Under the pieces are notes generated by a model. That model did no database searches and was not told where the DNA came from. It worked only from the letters and a program-made list of their open reading frames with translations. The position numbers and the translations under genes were made by a program. From an uncultured Rikenellaceae bacterium (GTDB lineage Bacteria; Bacteroidota; Bacteroidia; Bacteroidales; Rikenellaceae): a stretch of 64,000 nt of DNA. Within the stretch, counting starts at the first letter, position 1; each line of letters opens with the position of its first letter. The stretch covers positions 186,001 through 250,000 of the forward strand of contig CALUND010000002.1 of NCBI GenBank assembly GCA_944321925.1. The letters run 5' to 3'. Positions 34,959 to 42,980 of this stretch are shown here, one piece after another.

Positions 34959-36257
34959 ATGGTAGACATTTTAGACAGACTGGAAAAAAATGCCGGCGGT
35001 CCCATCGGCATGTACCAGAAATTCTCGCACGGCTATTTTTCATTTCCGAAATTGGAGGGAGAAATCGGTCCCCGCATGAAATTCCGCGGTAAAGAGGTTC
35101 TCAATTGGAGTCTGAACAACTACTTGGGTCTGGCCAACCACCCCGAAGTACGTGAAACCGATGCCAAAGCTGCCGCCAAATACGGCATGGCTGCCCCGAT
35201 GGGTGCCCGCATGATGAGTGGACAGACAAAATACCACGAAGAACTCGAACGCCAACTCGCCGAATTCGTCGGCAAAGAGGACGCCTTCCTGCTCAACTTC
35301 GGATACCAGGGCATGGTCTCCATCATCGACTGCCTGCTCACCCCGCGCGATGTGGTCGTCTACGACGCCGAAGCACACGCCTGCATCATCGACGGCCTCC
35401 GCATGCACAAGGGCAAACGGTTCGTCTTCGCCCACAACGACATGGAGAGCCTGCACAAACAGCTCATCCACGCTGAAAAAGTGGCCGACGAAAACAACGG
35501 CGGCGTACTGGTTATCACGGAGGGTGTCTTCGGCATGAAAGGCGACCTGGGCAAACTCGACGAGATCGTAGCCATGAAGAAGGAGTTCTCGTTCCGCCTG
35601 CTGGTGGACGACGCCCACGGATTCGGAACCATGGGTCCCGGCGGACGCGGTACGGCGGCTCATTTCGGTGTCGTAGACGGTGTGGACGTCCTCTTCAACA
35701 CGTTCGCCAAATCGATGGCCGGCATCGGAGCCTTCGTTTCGTCGCACAAATGGCTGATCGACTACCTGCGCTACAACATGCGCTCGCAACTCTACGCCAA
35801 AAGTCTGCCCATGCCGATGGTCATGGGAGCCCTCAAACGTCTCGATCTGATCCGCAAACACCCCGAATATCAGGAAAAATTGTGGACCATCACCCGTGCT
35901 TTGCAAAACGGATTCCGTGAACGCGGATTCAACATCGGCGTCACCAACTCGCCCGTTACCCCCGTCTTCCTGAAAGGCGATCTGAACGAAGCAACCAACC
36001 TGGTGGTCGACCTGCGCGAAAACCACGGTCTGTTCTGCTCGATGGTGGTTTATCCCGTCATCCCGAAAGGCGAACTGATCCTGCGTATCATCCCGACGGC
36101 CGCCCACACGCTCGAAGACGTGGCCTTCACGCTCGACTGTTTCAGCTCCATCCGGGAGAAGCTCACAAGCGGCTATTACCAGAAACCCATGCCCAACATG
36201 TCCGACATGGAGTGGGAGCGTGTACACGGGAAAGAGAAAGTCTCCTTAGACCTTTAA
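34959..36257 (+). CDS. Alpha-oxoamine synthase (serine palmitoyltransferase / cysteate acyltransferase type)
   Basis: A PLP enzyme that condenses an amino acid with an acyl thioester. The 432-residue protein has the fold-type I pattern: YLGLANHPEV near the N-terminus, MGARMMSGQTKYHEELE in the acyl-binding region, LLVDDAHGFGTMG (PLP-pyridine Asp and stacking His) and the Schiff-base Lys in FNTFAKSMAGIGAFVSS. The N-terminal ILDRLEKNAGGPIGMYQKF and the MGARMMSG motif differ from the AGSRFLNG motif of classical Bacteroides serine palmitoyltransferase as I remember it, and resemble the group that includes cysteate acyltransferases of sulfonolipid synthesis. Sulfonolipids are known in Alistipes. 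Glycine C-acetyltransferase (kbl) is the main alternative; no tdh gene is adjacent. Confidence 0.8.
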   Translation: MVDILDRLEKNAGGPIGMYQKFSHGYFSFPKLEGEIGPRMKFRGKEVLNWSLNNYLGLANHPEVRETDAKAAAKYGMAAPMGARMMSGQTKYHEELERQLAEFVGKEDAFLLNFGYQGMVSIIDCLLTPRDVVVYDAEAHACIIDGLRMHKGKRFVFAHNDMESLHKQLIHAEKVADENNGGVLVITEGVFGMKGDLGKLDEIVAMKKEFSFRLLVDDAHGFGTMGPGGRGTAAHFGVVDGVDVLFNTFAKSMAGIGAFVSSHKWLIDYLRYNMRSQLYAKSLPMPMVMGALKRLDLIRKHPEYQEKLWTITRALQNGFRERGFNIGVTNSPVTPVFLKGDLNEATNLVVDLRENHGLFCSMVVYPVIPKGELILRIIPTAAHTLEDVAFTLDCFSSIREKLTSGYYQKPMPNMSDMEWERVHGKEKVSLDL

Positions 36258-36281
36258 TTCACATTATAAAACCGAAAAGCT

Positions 36282-37079
36282 ATGAAAACAATCCTGCTGG
36301 CCACACTTGCCATGCTGACCGTTGTGGGAACGTCCACGGCGAAGAGTCCAAAGACACAGACGAATGTAATCGCCCATCGGGGCTACTGGAAGACCTCCGG
36401 TTCGCACGAAAATTCGATCGCCTCGATCAAAAAAGCGGTCGAGCACAAAATGTACGGCGCCGAATTCGATGTTTGGCTGACAGCAGACAATGTCCCGGTC
36501 GTATATCATAACTCCAAAACGGCAAACGGCATCCTGATCCAGAATACCACGCTGGCCGATCTGCGCGCCAAAGCAGACAAACTGCCCAACGGAGAGGTGA
36601 TCCCGACACTCGACGAGTATCTGACCGCATGGAATCATGGCTCTACGAAGCTCATCTGTGAAATCAAACGTCACCGCGACGACCAACGCAACCGCGACAT
36701 CGTGCATGAAATCATCAAGGTGATGAATGCCCACAACGTAGGAGCGGACGAGGCTCAATACATCACTTTCGGTCGCACGTCGATCGAGGAGTTGCTCAAA
36801 GCCGACGTTCCTCAGGAGATCATCTACCTCAACGGTGACATGACTCCGCAGGAGTTGAAAGATTGGGGCGTGGATGGTTTCGACTACTCTTACAAAGTAC
36901 TCGACCAACATCCCGAATGGATTCAGGAGGCACGCGAACTGGGACTTTCGTCGAACGTATGGACGATCGACGATCCTGCTCTGATGCAAAAATACATCGA
37001 TCTCGGAGTGGACTACATCACGACCGACGATCCCATCCTGCTGCTCGAACTGCTCAAAAAGAGCAAAAAGAAAAAATAG
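36282..37079 (+). CDS. Secreted glycerophosphodiester phosphodiesterase
   Basis: GDPD enzymes hydrolyse glycerophosphodiesters to glycerol 3-phosphate and an alcohol. The 265-residue protein has a signal peptide (to about residue 20), then the catalytic AHRGYWK and HENS motifs (usually ENT), the metal-binding Glu-Asp in GAEFDVWLTADNVPVVYHN, and ICEIKRH, SSNVWTIDD and DYITTDDP on later barrel strands. All expected His/Glu/Asp residues are visible. It lies 24 bases after the oxoamine synthase gene and ends at a strong terminator, so the two form an operon of probable lipid metabolism. Confidence 0.93.
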   Translation: MKTILLATLAMLTVVGTSTAKSPKTQTNVIAHRGYWKTSGSHENSIASIKKAVEHKMYGAEFDVWLTADNVPVVYHNSKTANGILIQNTTLADLRAKADKLPNGEVIPTLDEYLTAWNHGSTKLICEIKRHRDDQRNRDIVHEIIKVMNAHNVGADEAQYITFGRTSIEELLKADVPQEIIYLNGDMTPQELKDWGVDGFDYSYKVLDQHPEWIQEARELGLSSNVWTIDDPALMQKYIDLGVDYITTDDPILLLELLKKSKKKK

Positions 37080-37109
37080 TTCCGATTTCGGACGATCTTT
37101 CAAAATCAA

Positions 37110-37139
37110 AAATCCCCGCATTAGCAAATGCGGGGATTT
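37110..37139 (+). terminator. Rho-independent terminator
   Basis: AAATCCCCGCATT and AATGCGGGGATTT form a 13-base stem with a 4-base loop, followed by Ts. It closes the oxoamine synthase-GDPD operon. Confidence 0.9.
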
Positions 37140-37203
37140 TTTAGAATCGCTTCGAAGGCGCCATCCGCGAGACCCCAACAGCAAAGGACCCCTCAACGAA
37201 TGA

Positions 37204-38412
37204 CTATTCATAATAACTCGTATCCATTCCCAAGACGAAAGAGCCCCGACGACGCCACGCATAGACGGCTACGACCAAAGCCGCAGCAGCATTGAACCAG
37301 AAAGGGAAAAGGTCGCTCGTCGTGTGAAACAGTTTCCGCAACAGATCGATCATGAAGGGACAAATCATGATCGCCAGGTAGTTGACCGACATCACACAAC
37401 TCAAAACGAATGTCGCCAATTGGGGCGGAGCCGTCACCGTGGTTTTCTCGTAAATGATCGGCTGCATAACGCCGTAACCCAACCCTGTGACGATACATCC
37501 CAGGATAAGCAGCCCGTCGTTGCGGAAAAGGGCGATCAACAGCAATCCCACCCCCAAACAGAACAGCGAAACCAGATTCACATTCGCCCGCCACAAACGG
37601 ATAATTCGGTTAAGCAGCACTCCAGGCAGGGTAATCGCCAGGAAAAACAGCGAGATCAATAGTCCGGAAAAAGAGGAGTCCAACCGATACTCCTGTGTCA
37701 GGAAGGGCAGATAGAAGACGATCGCCAAAACGACGAACGTAATAAAGAAATAGAACCCCATCAAAGCCGTGAGCCGTTTCCAGTCGATCTGAGAGAGGCT
37801 CTCTTTTTGACCCTTCGGGGGTCGCACGCTCATCACCTTCGGCGGGTAACGACGAATATAGAACGAAAGGATAAGCACTACCCCCGGCAACGTGTAGACC
37901 AAAAACGGCAGGTGCCAATCCTTCTCGGCGAGATATCCCGTCAGCATCGTAGCCAGGACCAACGTCAGGTTGTTGATGGCCGAGCTGTAACCCAGTTGCC
38001 GCACCCGATAGGAGCCGGTAAAATAGTCCGCAACGAGACCCGTCGATATGGGGATCACCATGCCGGCGCCAACCCCCAACAAGCAGCTGATCCAGATGAG
38101 GGCCCGCATGCTTCGGGCAAAAAAGCAACCTATCCCGCAGAGAAAAAAGATGGCGAGCCCCGTCATGAGAATCGGGATGGTACTTCGTCCCACGGAGAGT
38201 TTTCCCGAGAGCAGGACAAACGGAATGATCAGCAGGGATGGCAAAGAGGTGAGCATCTGGGTCTCGAGGTCGCTCACCCCGGGAAAAATCTTGTGGAGAT
38301 CGCCCAGAATGGGAGAAACGGCCAGTCCCGGCAACGACACGACGGCAGAGACCGACCAAATGGCCAAAAGAACGACAAGGGATATCTGCCCTTGTCCCGT
38401 ATTGATTTTCAT
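37204..38412 (-). CDS. Major facilitator superfamily transporter
   Basis: About 402 residues and 12 predicted transmembrane helices from the start at 38412 (MKINTGQGQIS); a further upstream ATG at 38472 would add a non-family extension. The loop between helices 2 and 3 reads GKLSVGRSTIPI, a weak version of motif A, and GVGAGMVIPISTGLVADYF is typical of helix 4-5 in drug/cyanate-type MFS carriers. The substrate is unknown. It lies downstream of the Nim-like gene but 330 bases away. Confidence 0.9.
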   Translation of the reverse strand: MKINTGQGQISLVVLLAIWSVSAVVSLPGLAVSPILGDLHKIFPGVSDLETQMLTSLPSLLIIPFVLLSGKLSVGRSTIPILMTGLAIFFLCGIGCFFARSMRALIWISCLLGVGAGMVIPISTGLVADYFTGSYRVRQLGYSSAINNLTLVLATMLTGYLAEKDWHLPFLVYTLPGVVLILSFYIRRYPPKVMSVRPPKGQKESLSQIDWKRLTALMGFYFFITFVVLAIVFYLPFLTQEYRLDSSFSGLLISLFFLAITLPGVLLNRIIRLWRANVNLVSLFCLGVGLLLIALFRNDGLLILGCIVTGLGYGVMQPIIYEKTTVTAPPQLATFVLSCVMSVNYLAIMICPFMIDLLRKLFHTTSDLFPFWFNAAAALVVAVYAWRRRGSFVLGMDTSYYE

Positions 38413-38744
38413 CGGCAAAAGGTTTATTCCTCCCTCTCCGAAGCAAGAGTAATGCCAATCGCAACTTAACAACGGTGCAAAATATTCTGCAGGACCTCGT
38501 TACCCCCTCCCCACGGTTCAGGCCCTACCGGGAAAGAGCGCTTTTTTGTTTGGTTGATCGGAATTGGGGTCGGTCGGGAAGAAAAAAGGGAGCAAAGGGA
38601 CGAACAAAAGGACAAGAGCGGGTCGCGGTCTGCGCAACCGCAAGAGGAAAGACTAATGGGGAGGGCGATGAAACGGGAAAAGCAACAGCACACGATTCAA
38701 CCCATGTATTGGAGTGCGTAGCTTCCGGCTCGATCGCACCTGCC
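38413..38744. other. 332-base intergenic region between the Nim-like and MFS genes
   Basis: Purine-rich on the plus strand around 38580-38690. No hairpin with a T-run in the minus direction was found. A TATTTTG at about 38488 is one base short of the -7 consensus and could belong to the MFS gene. Nothing else is recognised. Confidence 0.5.
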
Positions 38745-39218
38745 TCACACCTTTTTTGCCTTGGCACTCATCGCCTCCACATCGAATCGGAGAACCGCCG
38801 TACGGGCAAACGAACCACGGATGTACTTTTTCGCGACCTCTTCGAACCCGGGATTGTATTTCGTCCCCAATCGCTCCAGAGCCTCGAATCGCTCCCGATC
38901 ATCCTGCACCAGCCGAACCCGGCCGAAAAGCATGACAGACTGGTAGGCGGTCGTAAACCCGCCGCAGATGACTTTCGTCGCCCCGACCACCGTAAAGGTC
39001 ATACGATCGTCCAGGGCCAGGTTATCCAACTTATGGCCCTGCGGCGCACAATGGAAGTAGACGATCCCATCCTCGTAGACATAACTCAACGGGACACCAT
39101 AACCGCCACCATCGGCATTCACCATCGCAAGAAATCCGTATTCCCCATGCCGAAGCAATTCGAGAGCCTCCTCCTGACCGAGAAGCCGGTCTTGCCGTCG
39201 TATCGTTCTCATCATCAA
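38745..39218 (-). CDS. Pyridoxamine 5'-phosphate oxidase-fold flavoprotein, Nim-like
   Basis: The 157-residue protein has the split-barrel FMN-binding fold of the Pyridox_ox_2 group. The segment VPLSYVYEDGIVYFHCAPQG followed by HKLDNL matches the core of Nim nitroimidazole reductases, including the HK pair and the active-site His of YFH. Nim proteins reduce 5-nitroimidazoles to harmless amines, but many relatives do other redox work, so resistance cannot be claimed. Start is ambiguous between three adjacent ATGs (39218, 39215, 39212). Two tandem repeat-type promoters precede it. Confidence 0.85.
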   Translation of the reverse strand: MMMRTIRRQDRLLGQEEALELLRHGEYGFLAMVNADGGGYGVPLSYVYEDGIVYFHCAPQGHKLDNLALDDRMTFTVVGATKVICGGFTTAYQSVMLFGRVRLVQDDRERFEALERLGTKYNPGFEEVAKKYIRGSFARTAVLRFDVEAMSAKAKKV

Positions 39219-39257
39219 AATCTGCTATAAAACCGGCGCGGTTTCTACCGCCACGCC

Positions 39258-39322
39258 CAAAGATAGCGAAAGGCGATGGCAACGGCAAACGAAAAAAGTT
39301 TTCAGGGCTGAAGCCGAACCGA
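39258..39322 (-). repeat. Promoter-bearing repeat, proximal copy upstream of the Nim-like gene
   Basis: On the minus strand the 65-base element begins TCGGTTCGGC, contains CCTGAAAACTT as in the rlmN copy, and ends on TATCTTTG (39258-39265) with TTTG at 39286-39289 and a 20-base spacer. It is 6 bases shorter than the other two clear copies. Confidence 0.65.
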
Positions 39323-39335
39323 CTCCTATCTCGTG

Positions 39336-39406
39336 TAAAGATAAGCAAAGGCACGTGCAGAGGCAAATGGGGAACAATGTTTTCCGATTTGCCTCTGCCG
39401 AGCCGC
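39336..39406 (-). repeat. Promoter-bearing repeat, distal copy upstream of the Nim-like gene
   Basis: A 71-base element on the minus strand that begins GCGGCTCGGC and ends on TATCTTTA (39336-39343) with TTTG at 39364-39367 and a 20-base spacer. It has the same length and the same 10-base opening as the rlmN copy, and shares CCATTTgCCTCTGC near -33. Confidence 0.7.
39357..39398. repeat. Perfect 12-base inverted repeat over the distal promoter
   Basis: GCAGAGGCAAAT (39357-39368) and its complement ATTTGCCTCTGC (39387-39398), 18 bases apart. One arm covers the -33 box of the distal promoter. It could be an operator or a hairpin; the rlmN copy of the repeat lacks the second arm. Confidence 0.7.
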
Positions 39407-39471
39407 AACCCACATTGATTCTTTAAATAGCCATAAAAACGGTAAGGAAGACCTCTCCCCCGGAAACTTGC

Positions 39472-39505
39472 AAAAAAAAAGAGGACGCTGCACGCAACGG
39501 TCCTC
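39472..39505 (-). terminator. Terminator of the ptb-buk operon
   Basis: On the minus strand GAGGAC and GTCCTC close a stem with further pairing inside (GTTGC / GCAGC), followed by nine Ts (plus-strand A-run 39472-39480). Confidence 0.8.
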
Positions 39506-39611
39506 CGAATCCGATCCTCCCAGAGCAACCCCACGGACAGAAAAGCAAGATCGTCCGACAACCGTCCGAATCGGTTCAAAAAAGCAGCACGGAACAATCC
39601 GGCCCCATACG

Positions 39612-40676
39612 TCAGGCGTAAACCAACGGCTCGATCTCGCCCCGCAACACCCGGAGCGCATTCATCGCAAGCGCCTCCAACTCATTCTCTCCCGGCCGTA
39701 CCACGACAGGCGCAATGAAATCGGTCATCTTCCGGATGTAGTCGCACACAGGAGCGTTATGGGCAATCCCACCCGTCAGGATAATGGCATCCACCGCACC
39801 GTGCAGCACCGCAGCAGCAGCACCAATCGCCTTTCCCACCTGGTAGCTCATGGCATCGAGCACCCGTTTGGCCTCGGCGTCGCCCGCCTGAGTCCGTGCC
39901 ACGACCTCCTGCACGCTATTGGTGCCGAGCAGCGCGACGAGTCCCCCTTTGCCGGTAATCATCCGACGTACTTCCGGCTCACTGTAGCGGCCCGAAAAAC
40001 ACAGGCTCACCAGATCGCCCGCCTGCACCGTTCCGGCCCGCTCCGGAGAGAACGGTCCCTCGCCGTCGAGACAGTTGTTGACATCGATCACACGGCCCCG
40101 ACAATGGGCCCCGACCGAAATTCCGCCACCCATATGGGCCACGATCAGATTCAACGCCTCGTAACGGCGACCGATCTCCTCGGCATAACGACGAGCCATC
40201 GCCTTCTGGTTGAGAGCATGGAAGATCGAACGGCGACTCACGCCGGCAAGACCGGTAACCCGAGCCTCCTCCTGAAGCTCATCCACCACCACCGGGTCGG
40301 CAATAAAGGCCCTGATGCCCAGTTCATCGGCAATCTCCCGGGCGATCAGTCCGCCCAAATTCGACGCATGCTCCCCGACAGGATGGATCAGATCCTCTTT
40401 CAGACGGTCGTTCACCTCATAAACACCCGACGGTATGGGTTTCACCAGGCCTCCTCGACCGATCACGGCATCGAGCGTCGACAAATCGACTCCTGCGTCG
40501 CACACCGCCTCGAGTACGATCCGTTTCCGAAACGCGAACTGCGAAGCTATGTCGGGATAACGGGAGATCTCCTCGGCCGAATGACGCAACGTGAGCTCCG
40601 TAACCAGCTCCTCGCCGTCGTAAACAGCCACTTTCGTCGACGTGGAACCGGGATTGATGGCTAAAATCTTGTACAT
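39612..40676 (-). CDS. buk: Butyrate kinase
   Basis: Buk converts butyryl phosphate and ADP to butyrate and ATP (or the reverse) and may use branched short-chain acids. The 354-residue protein is an ASKHA-fold kinase with INPGSTSTKVAVYDG (phosphate-1), the HMGGGISVGAHCRGRVIDVNN region and IILTGGIAHN (adenosine motif). The start at 40676 (MYKILAINPG) fits; an in-frame ATG at 40760 lies inside ptb. It follows ptb by 25 bases and ends before a strong terminator. Confidence 0.94.
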   Translation of the reverse strand: MYKILAINPGSTSTKVAVYDGEELVTELTLRHSAEEISRYPDIASQFAFRKRIVLEAVCDAGVDLSTLDAVIGRGGLVKPIPSGVYEVNDRLKEDLIHPVGEHASNLGGLIAREIADELGIRAFIADPVVVDELQEEARVTGLAGVSRRSIFHALNQKAMARRYAEEIGRRYEALNLIVAHMGGGISVGAHCRGRVIDVNNCLDGEGPFSPERAGTVQAGDLVSLCFSGRYSEPEVRRMITGKGGLVALLGTNSVQEVVARTQAGDAEAKRVLDAMSYQVGKAIGAAAAVLHGAVDAIILTGGIAHNAPVCDYIRKMTDFIAPVVVRPGENELEALAMNALRVLRGEIEPLVYA

Positions 40677-40701
40677 ATCTCGATAATTTGAGTGGTCCGT
40701 C

Positions 40702-41616
40702 CTACAGGTTTCGTCCAGCAGTGAGGGCAGCCAATGCGATGGAGTGGAATTTTGCGGCACGGCTATCTCCGCGCGAAGTCATCACACACGGTTTCGTCGT
40801 CCCCGCAAGCATCCCTGCAACTTCCGCACCGCACACCTTCGTCATCGACTTAAAAAAGACATTGGCCGCATCGATCGAGGGAAAGAGCAGACAGTCGGCA
40901 TCGCCGGCCACACGGCTCCCCTGCAGTTTCTTCGTTCGGGCGACCTCTTCGAAAAGCGCCACATCGAGCGCCAGAGGGCCGTCGACCCACACATTGCCCA
41001 ACTGTCCCCGTTCGGACATCTTGGAGAGTATCGCGGCATCGGTCGACGAGACGATCGACGGCAGCACCTGCTCACTCGGAGCCAGACACGCCACTTTCGG
41101 CCTCTCCACCCCAAGCAAGCCCGCTACGGAGGCCAAATAACGCACAATAGCGATCTTTTGACGCAGATCGGGAAGACTGATCACCGCCGGATCGGAGATC
41201 ACAAGCAGTTTATGATAAACCGGCAGTTCGAATACCGACACATGGCTGAGAATTCCCCCTTCCGGCAGAAGGCCCCATTCACGGTTCAGAATACCCCGCA
41301 CATAACGATCCGAAGAGACAATCCCCTTCATCAACAGGTCGCCCTCCCCGGATCGAACCATCCGCACTGCCATCTCTACACAAGCCTCATCGCCTTCGAC
41401 CTCTACGATACGGAACCGGGTCGGGTCGATCTCTCCCTCCCGACAAACTCGTTCGATCTCCGCCCGTTGTCCGGTAAGCACCGCCTCCACCAGGCCAGCC
41501 TCGACAGCATCTGCCGCCGATTGGAGCGTATGCAGATCGGCGGCACAAGCCACCACAAGCCGACGACGGCCCTTACGGCACGAAGCGGCGACAATATCTT
41601 TCAGATGGTTGATCAT
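40702..41616 (-). CDS. ptb: Phosphate butyryltransferase (phosphate acyltransferase family)
   Basis: Ptb transfers a butyryl or related acyl group between CoA and phosphate, giving buk its substrate. The protein of about 304 residues shows the PTA_PTB family pattern: GILSHVSVFELP, LLVISDPAVISLPDL, KVACLAPSEQVLPSIVSSTDAAIL and the C-terminal GTTKPCVMTSRGDSRAAKFH. The start at 41616 (MINHLKDIV) is used. It has its own promoter (41642-41671) overlapping the T-tract of the ackA terminator, so the ptb-buk pair is controlled separately from pta-ackA. Confidence 0.93.
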   Translation of the reverse strand: MINHLKDIVAASCRKGRRRLVVACAADLHTLQSAADAVEAGLVEAVLTGQRAEIERVCREGEIDPTRFRIVEVEGDEACVEMAVRMVRSGEGDLLMKGIVSSDRYVRGILNREWGLLPEGGILSHVSVFELPVYHKLLVISDPAVISLPDLRQKIAIVRYLASVAGLLGVERPKVACLAPSEQVLPSIVSSTDAAILSKMSERGQLGNVWVDGPLALDVALFEEVARTKKLQGSRVAGDADCLLFPSIDAANVFFKSMTKVCGAEVAGMLAGTTKPCVMTSRGDSRAAKFHSIALAALTAGRNL

Positions 41617-41641
41617 GATTCTCTTATTTTTCTGAAAAAAA

Positions 41642-41671
41642 CAAAAATAGGAATTATTCGGAGAAAACAAA
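41642..41671 (-). promoter_or_regulatory. ptb-buk promoter
   Basis: On the minus strand TTTG (41668-41671), an 18-base spacer and TATTTTTG (41642-41649), 25 bases before the ptb ATG. The TTTG lies within the T-tract of the ackA terminator. Confidence 0.6.
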
Positions 41672-41702
41672 GGGGCTCTGCCCGACTCGCCGGCAGAACC
41701 CC
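41672..41702 (-). terminator. Terminator of the pta-ackA operon
   Basis: GGGGTTCTGCC and GGCAGAGCCCC (minus strand; one G-T pair) form an 11-base stem with a 9-base loop, followed by TTTGTTTT. Confidence 0.75.
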
Positions 41703-41741
41703 TCGCTATTGTCGTGAAACGACCGGGGAAAAATAGTCTTG

Positions 41742-42959
41742 TTAGTCCCTGTTTTCTCCGACCAAACGGAACGTATCCGTGGCGATCACCAACTCCTCGT
41801 CGGTAGTTGCCACAACCACTTTCACGCGGGACGACGGTTTCGACAAAATCTTATCGACTCCGCGACACCCCCGGTTGGCCTCCTCGTCGAACTCCACGCC
41901 CATAAATTCCAGACCCTGGCAAACATTGCGACGCAGGCGATCGCTGTTCTCACCGACACCGCCCGTGAAGACGATCAGATCGACGCCACCCAGGATGGCG
42001 GCATAAGCTCCGACGAACTTTTTCACCCGTTCGTCGTACATCTTCAAGGCAAGAATCGCCCGTTCATTCCCCGCAGCCGCAGCCGCATCGATATCGCGCA
42101 TGTCGGACGAAATCTCCGTGATGCCCTCCACGCCCGATTCCCGGTTGATCATACGACTGACATCCTCGAAAGAAAAATGCTCCTTCCCGGCAATGTAGAG
42201 CAACGCTCCCGGATCGACCGAGCCGCAACGCGTCCCCATGATGAGGCCATCGACCGGCGTAAAGCCCATCGAGGTGTCGAAAGAGCGTCCGTTCCGAATA
42301 GCCGCCACGGAAGCTCCGTTTCCTACGTGACAGGTGATGATGCGCGCATTGTGGAAATCCACTCCAGCCATGGCAGCACCCTTCTGCGCCACGAAACAGT
42401 GGCTCGTTCCGTGAAAACCGTACTTCCGCACCCGATATTTCTCGTAATATTTATAGGGAAGCGCATAGAGATAGTTTTCGGACGGGATGGACTGGTGGAA
42501 AGAGGTGTCGAAAACAGCCACCTGCGGCACTTGCGGCAACAGTTTGGCGATCGACAGAATTCCTTCCAAGTTGGCCGGATTGTGAAGCGGAGCCAACTCG
42601 AAACAGCTCCGGATCTTGGCGATCACATCGTCGTCGACCACTGCACTCTCCTTGAAGTACTCTCCGCCATGAGCCACCCGATGGCCCACCGCATTCAATT
42701 CGTCGAGCGAACCGATCACCCCATGGTCTCGATCGGTAAGCGCGCTGATAATCAATTTTATACCGGCCGTATGGTCGGGAATGGGAGATGTCACCTCGAA
42801 TTTTTCGCCTCCGACCGGTTTGTGAGTCAGCATCCCCTCCGCAAGGCCGATGCGCTCCACCAGGCCTTTGGCCAGTAAACGGCTCTTTCCGGCACGCTCC
42901 ATATCGATCACCTGATACTTGATCGAGGAGCTGCCGCAGTTCAATACCAATACAATCAT
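41742..42959 (-). CDS. ackA: Acetate kinase
   Basis: AckA forms acetate and ATP from acetyl phosphate and ADP, the last step of fermentative acetate production. The 405-residue protein has the ASKHA motifs LVLNCGSSSIKYQ, KYGFHGTSH (catalytic region), HVGNGASVAAIRNGRSFDTS and IVFTGGVGENS. It starts 21 bases after pta and ends before a terminator that separates it from ptb-buk. Confidence 0.97.
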   Translation of the reverse strand: MIVLVLNCGSSSIKYQVIDMERAGKSRLLAKGLVERIGLAEGMLTHKPVGGEKFEVTSPIPDHTAGIKLIISALTDRDHGVIGSLDELNAVGHRVAHGGEYFKESAVVDDDVIAKIRSCFELAPLHNPANLEGILSIAKLLPQVPQVAVFDTSFHQSIPSENYLYALPYKYYEKYRVRKYGFHGTSHCFVAQKGAAMAGVDFHNARIITCHVGNGASVAAIRNGRSFDTSMGFTPVDGLIMGTRCGSVDPGALLYIAGKEHFSFEDVSRMINRESGVEGITEISSDMRDIDAAAAAGNERAILALKMYDERVKKFVGAYAAILGGVDLIVFTGGVGENSDRLRRNVCQGLEFMGVEFDEEANRGCRGVDKILSKPSSRVKVVVATTDEELVIATDTFRLVGENRD

Positions 42960-42980
42960 AACCTAAATCTGTTTCCTCAT

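Larger units (their letters stand above)
39219..39611. other. 393-base intergenic region with tandem promoters and a terminator
   Basis: Holds two tandem copies of the promoter-bearing repeat (39258-39322 and 39336-39406), a 12-base inverted repeat (39357-39398) and the buk terminator (39472-39505). Open frames on the minus strand across it are not protein-like. Confidence 0.7.

Noticed and set aside
36282..37079. ENS instead of ENT in the GDPD motif as a sign of inactivity
   Set aside because: Ser for Thr is conservative and the His, Glu and Asp residues are all present.
39031..39597. A 188-codon minus-strand frame running through the Nim-like gene and its promoters
   Set aside because: Crosses the tandem promoters and overlaps the clear flavoprotein gene in another frame.
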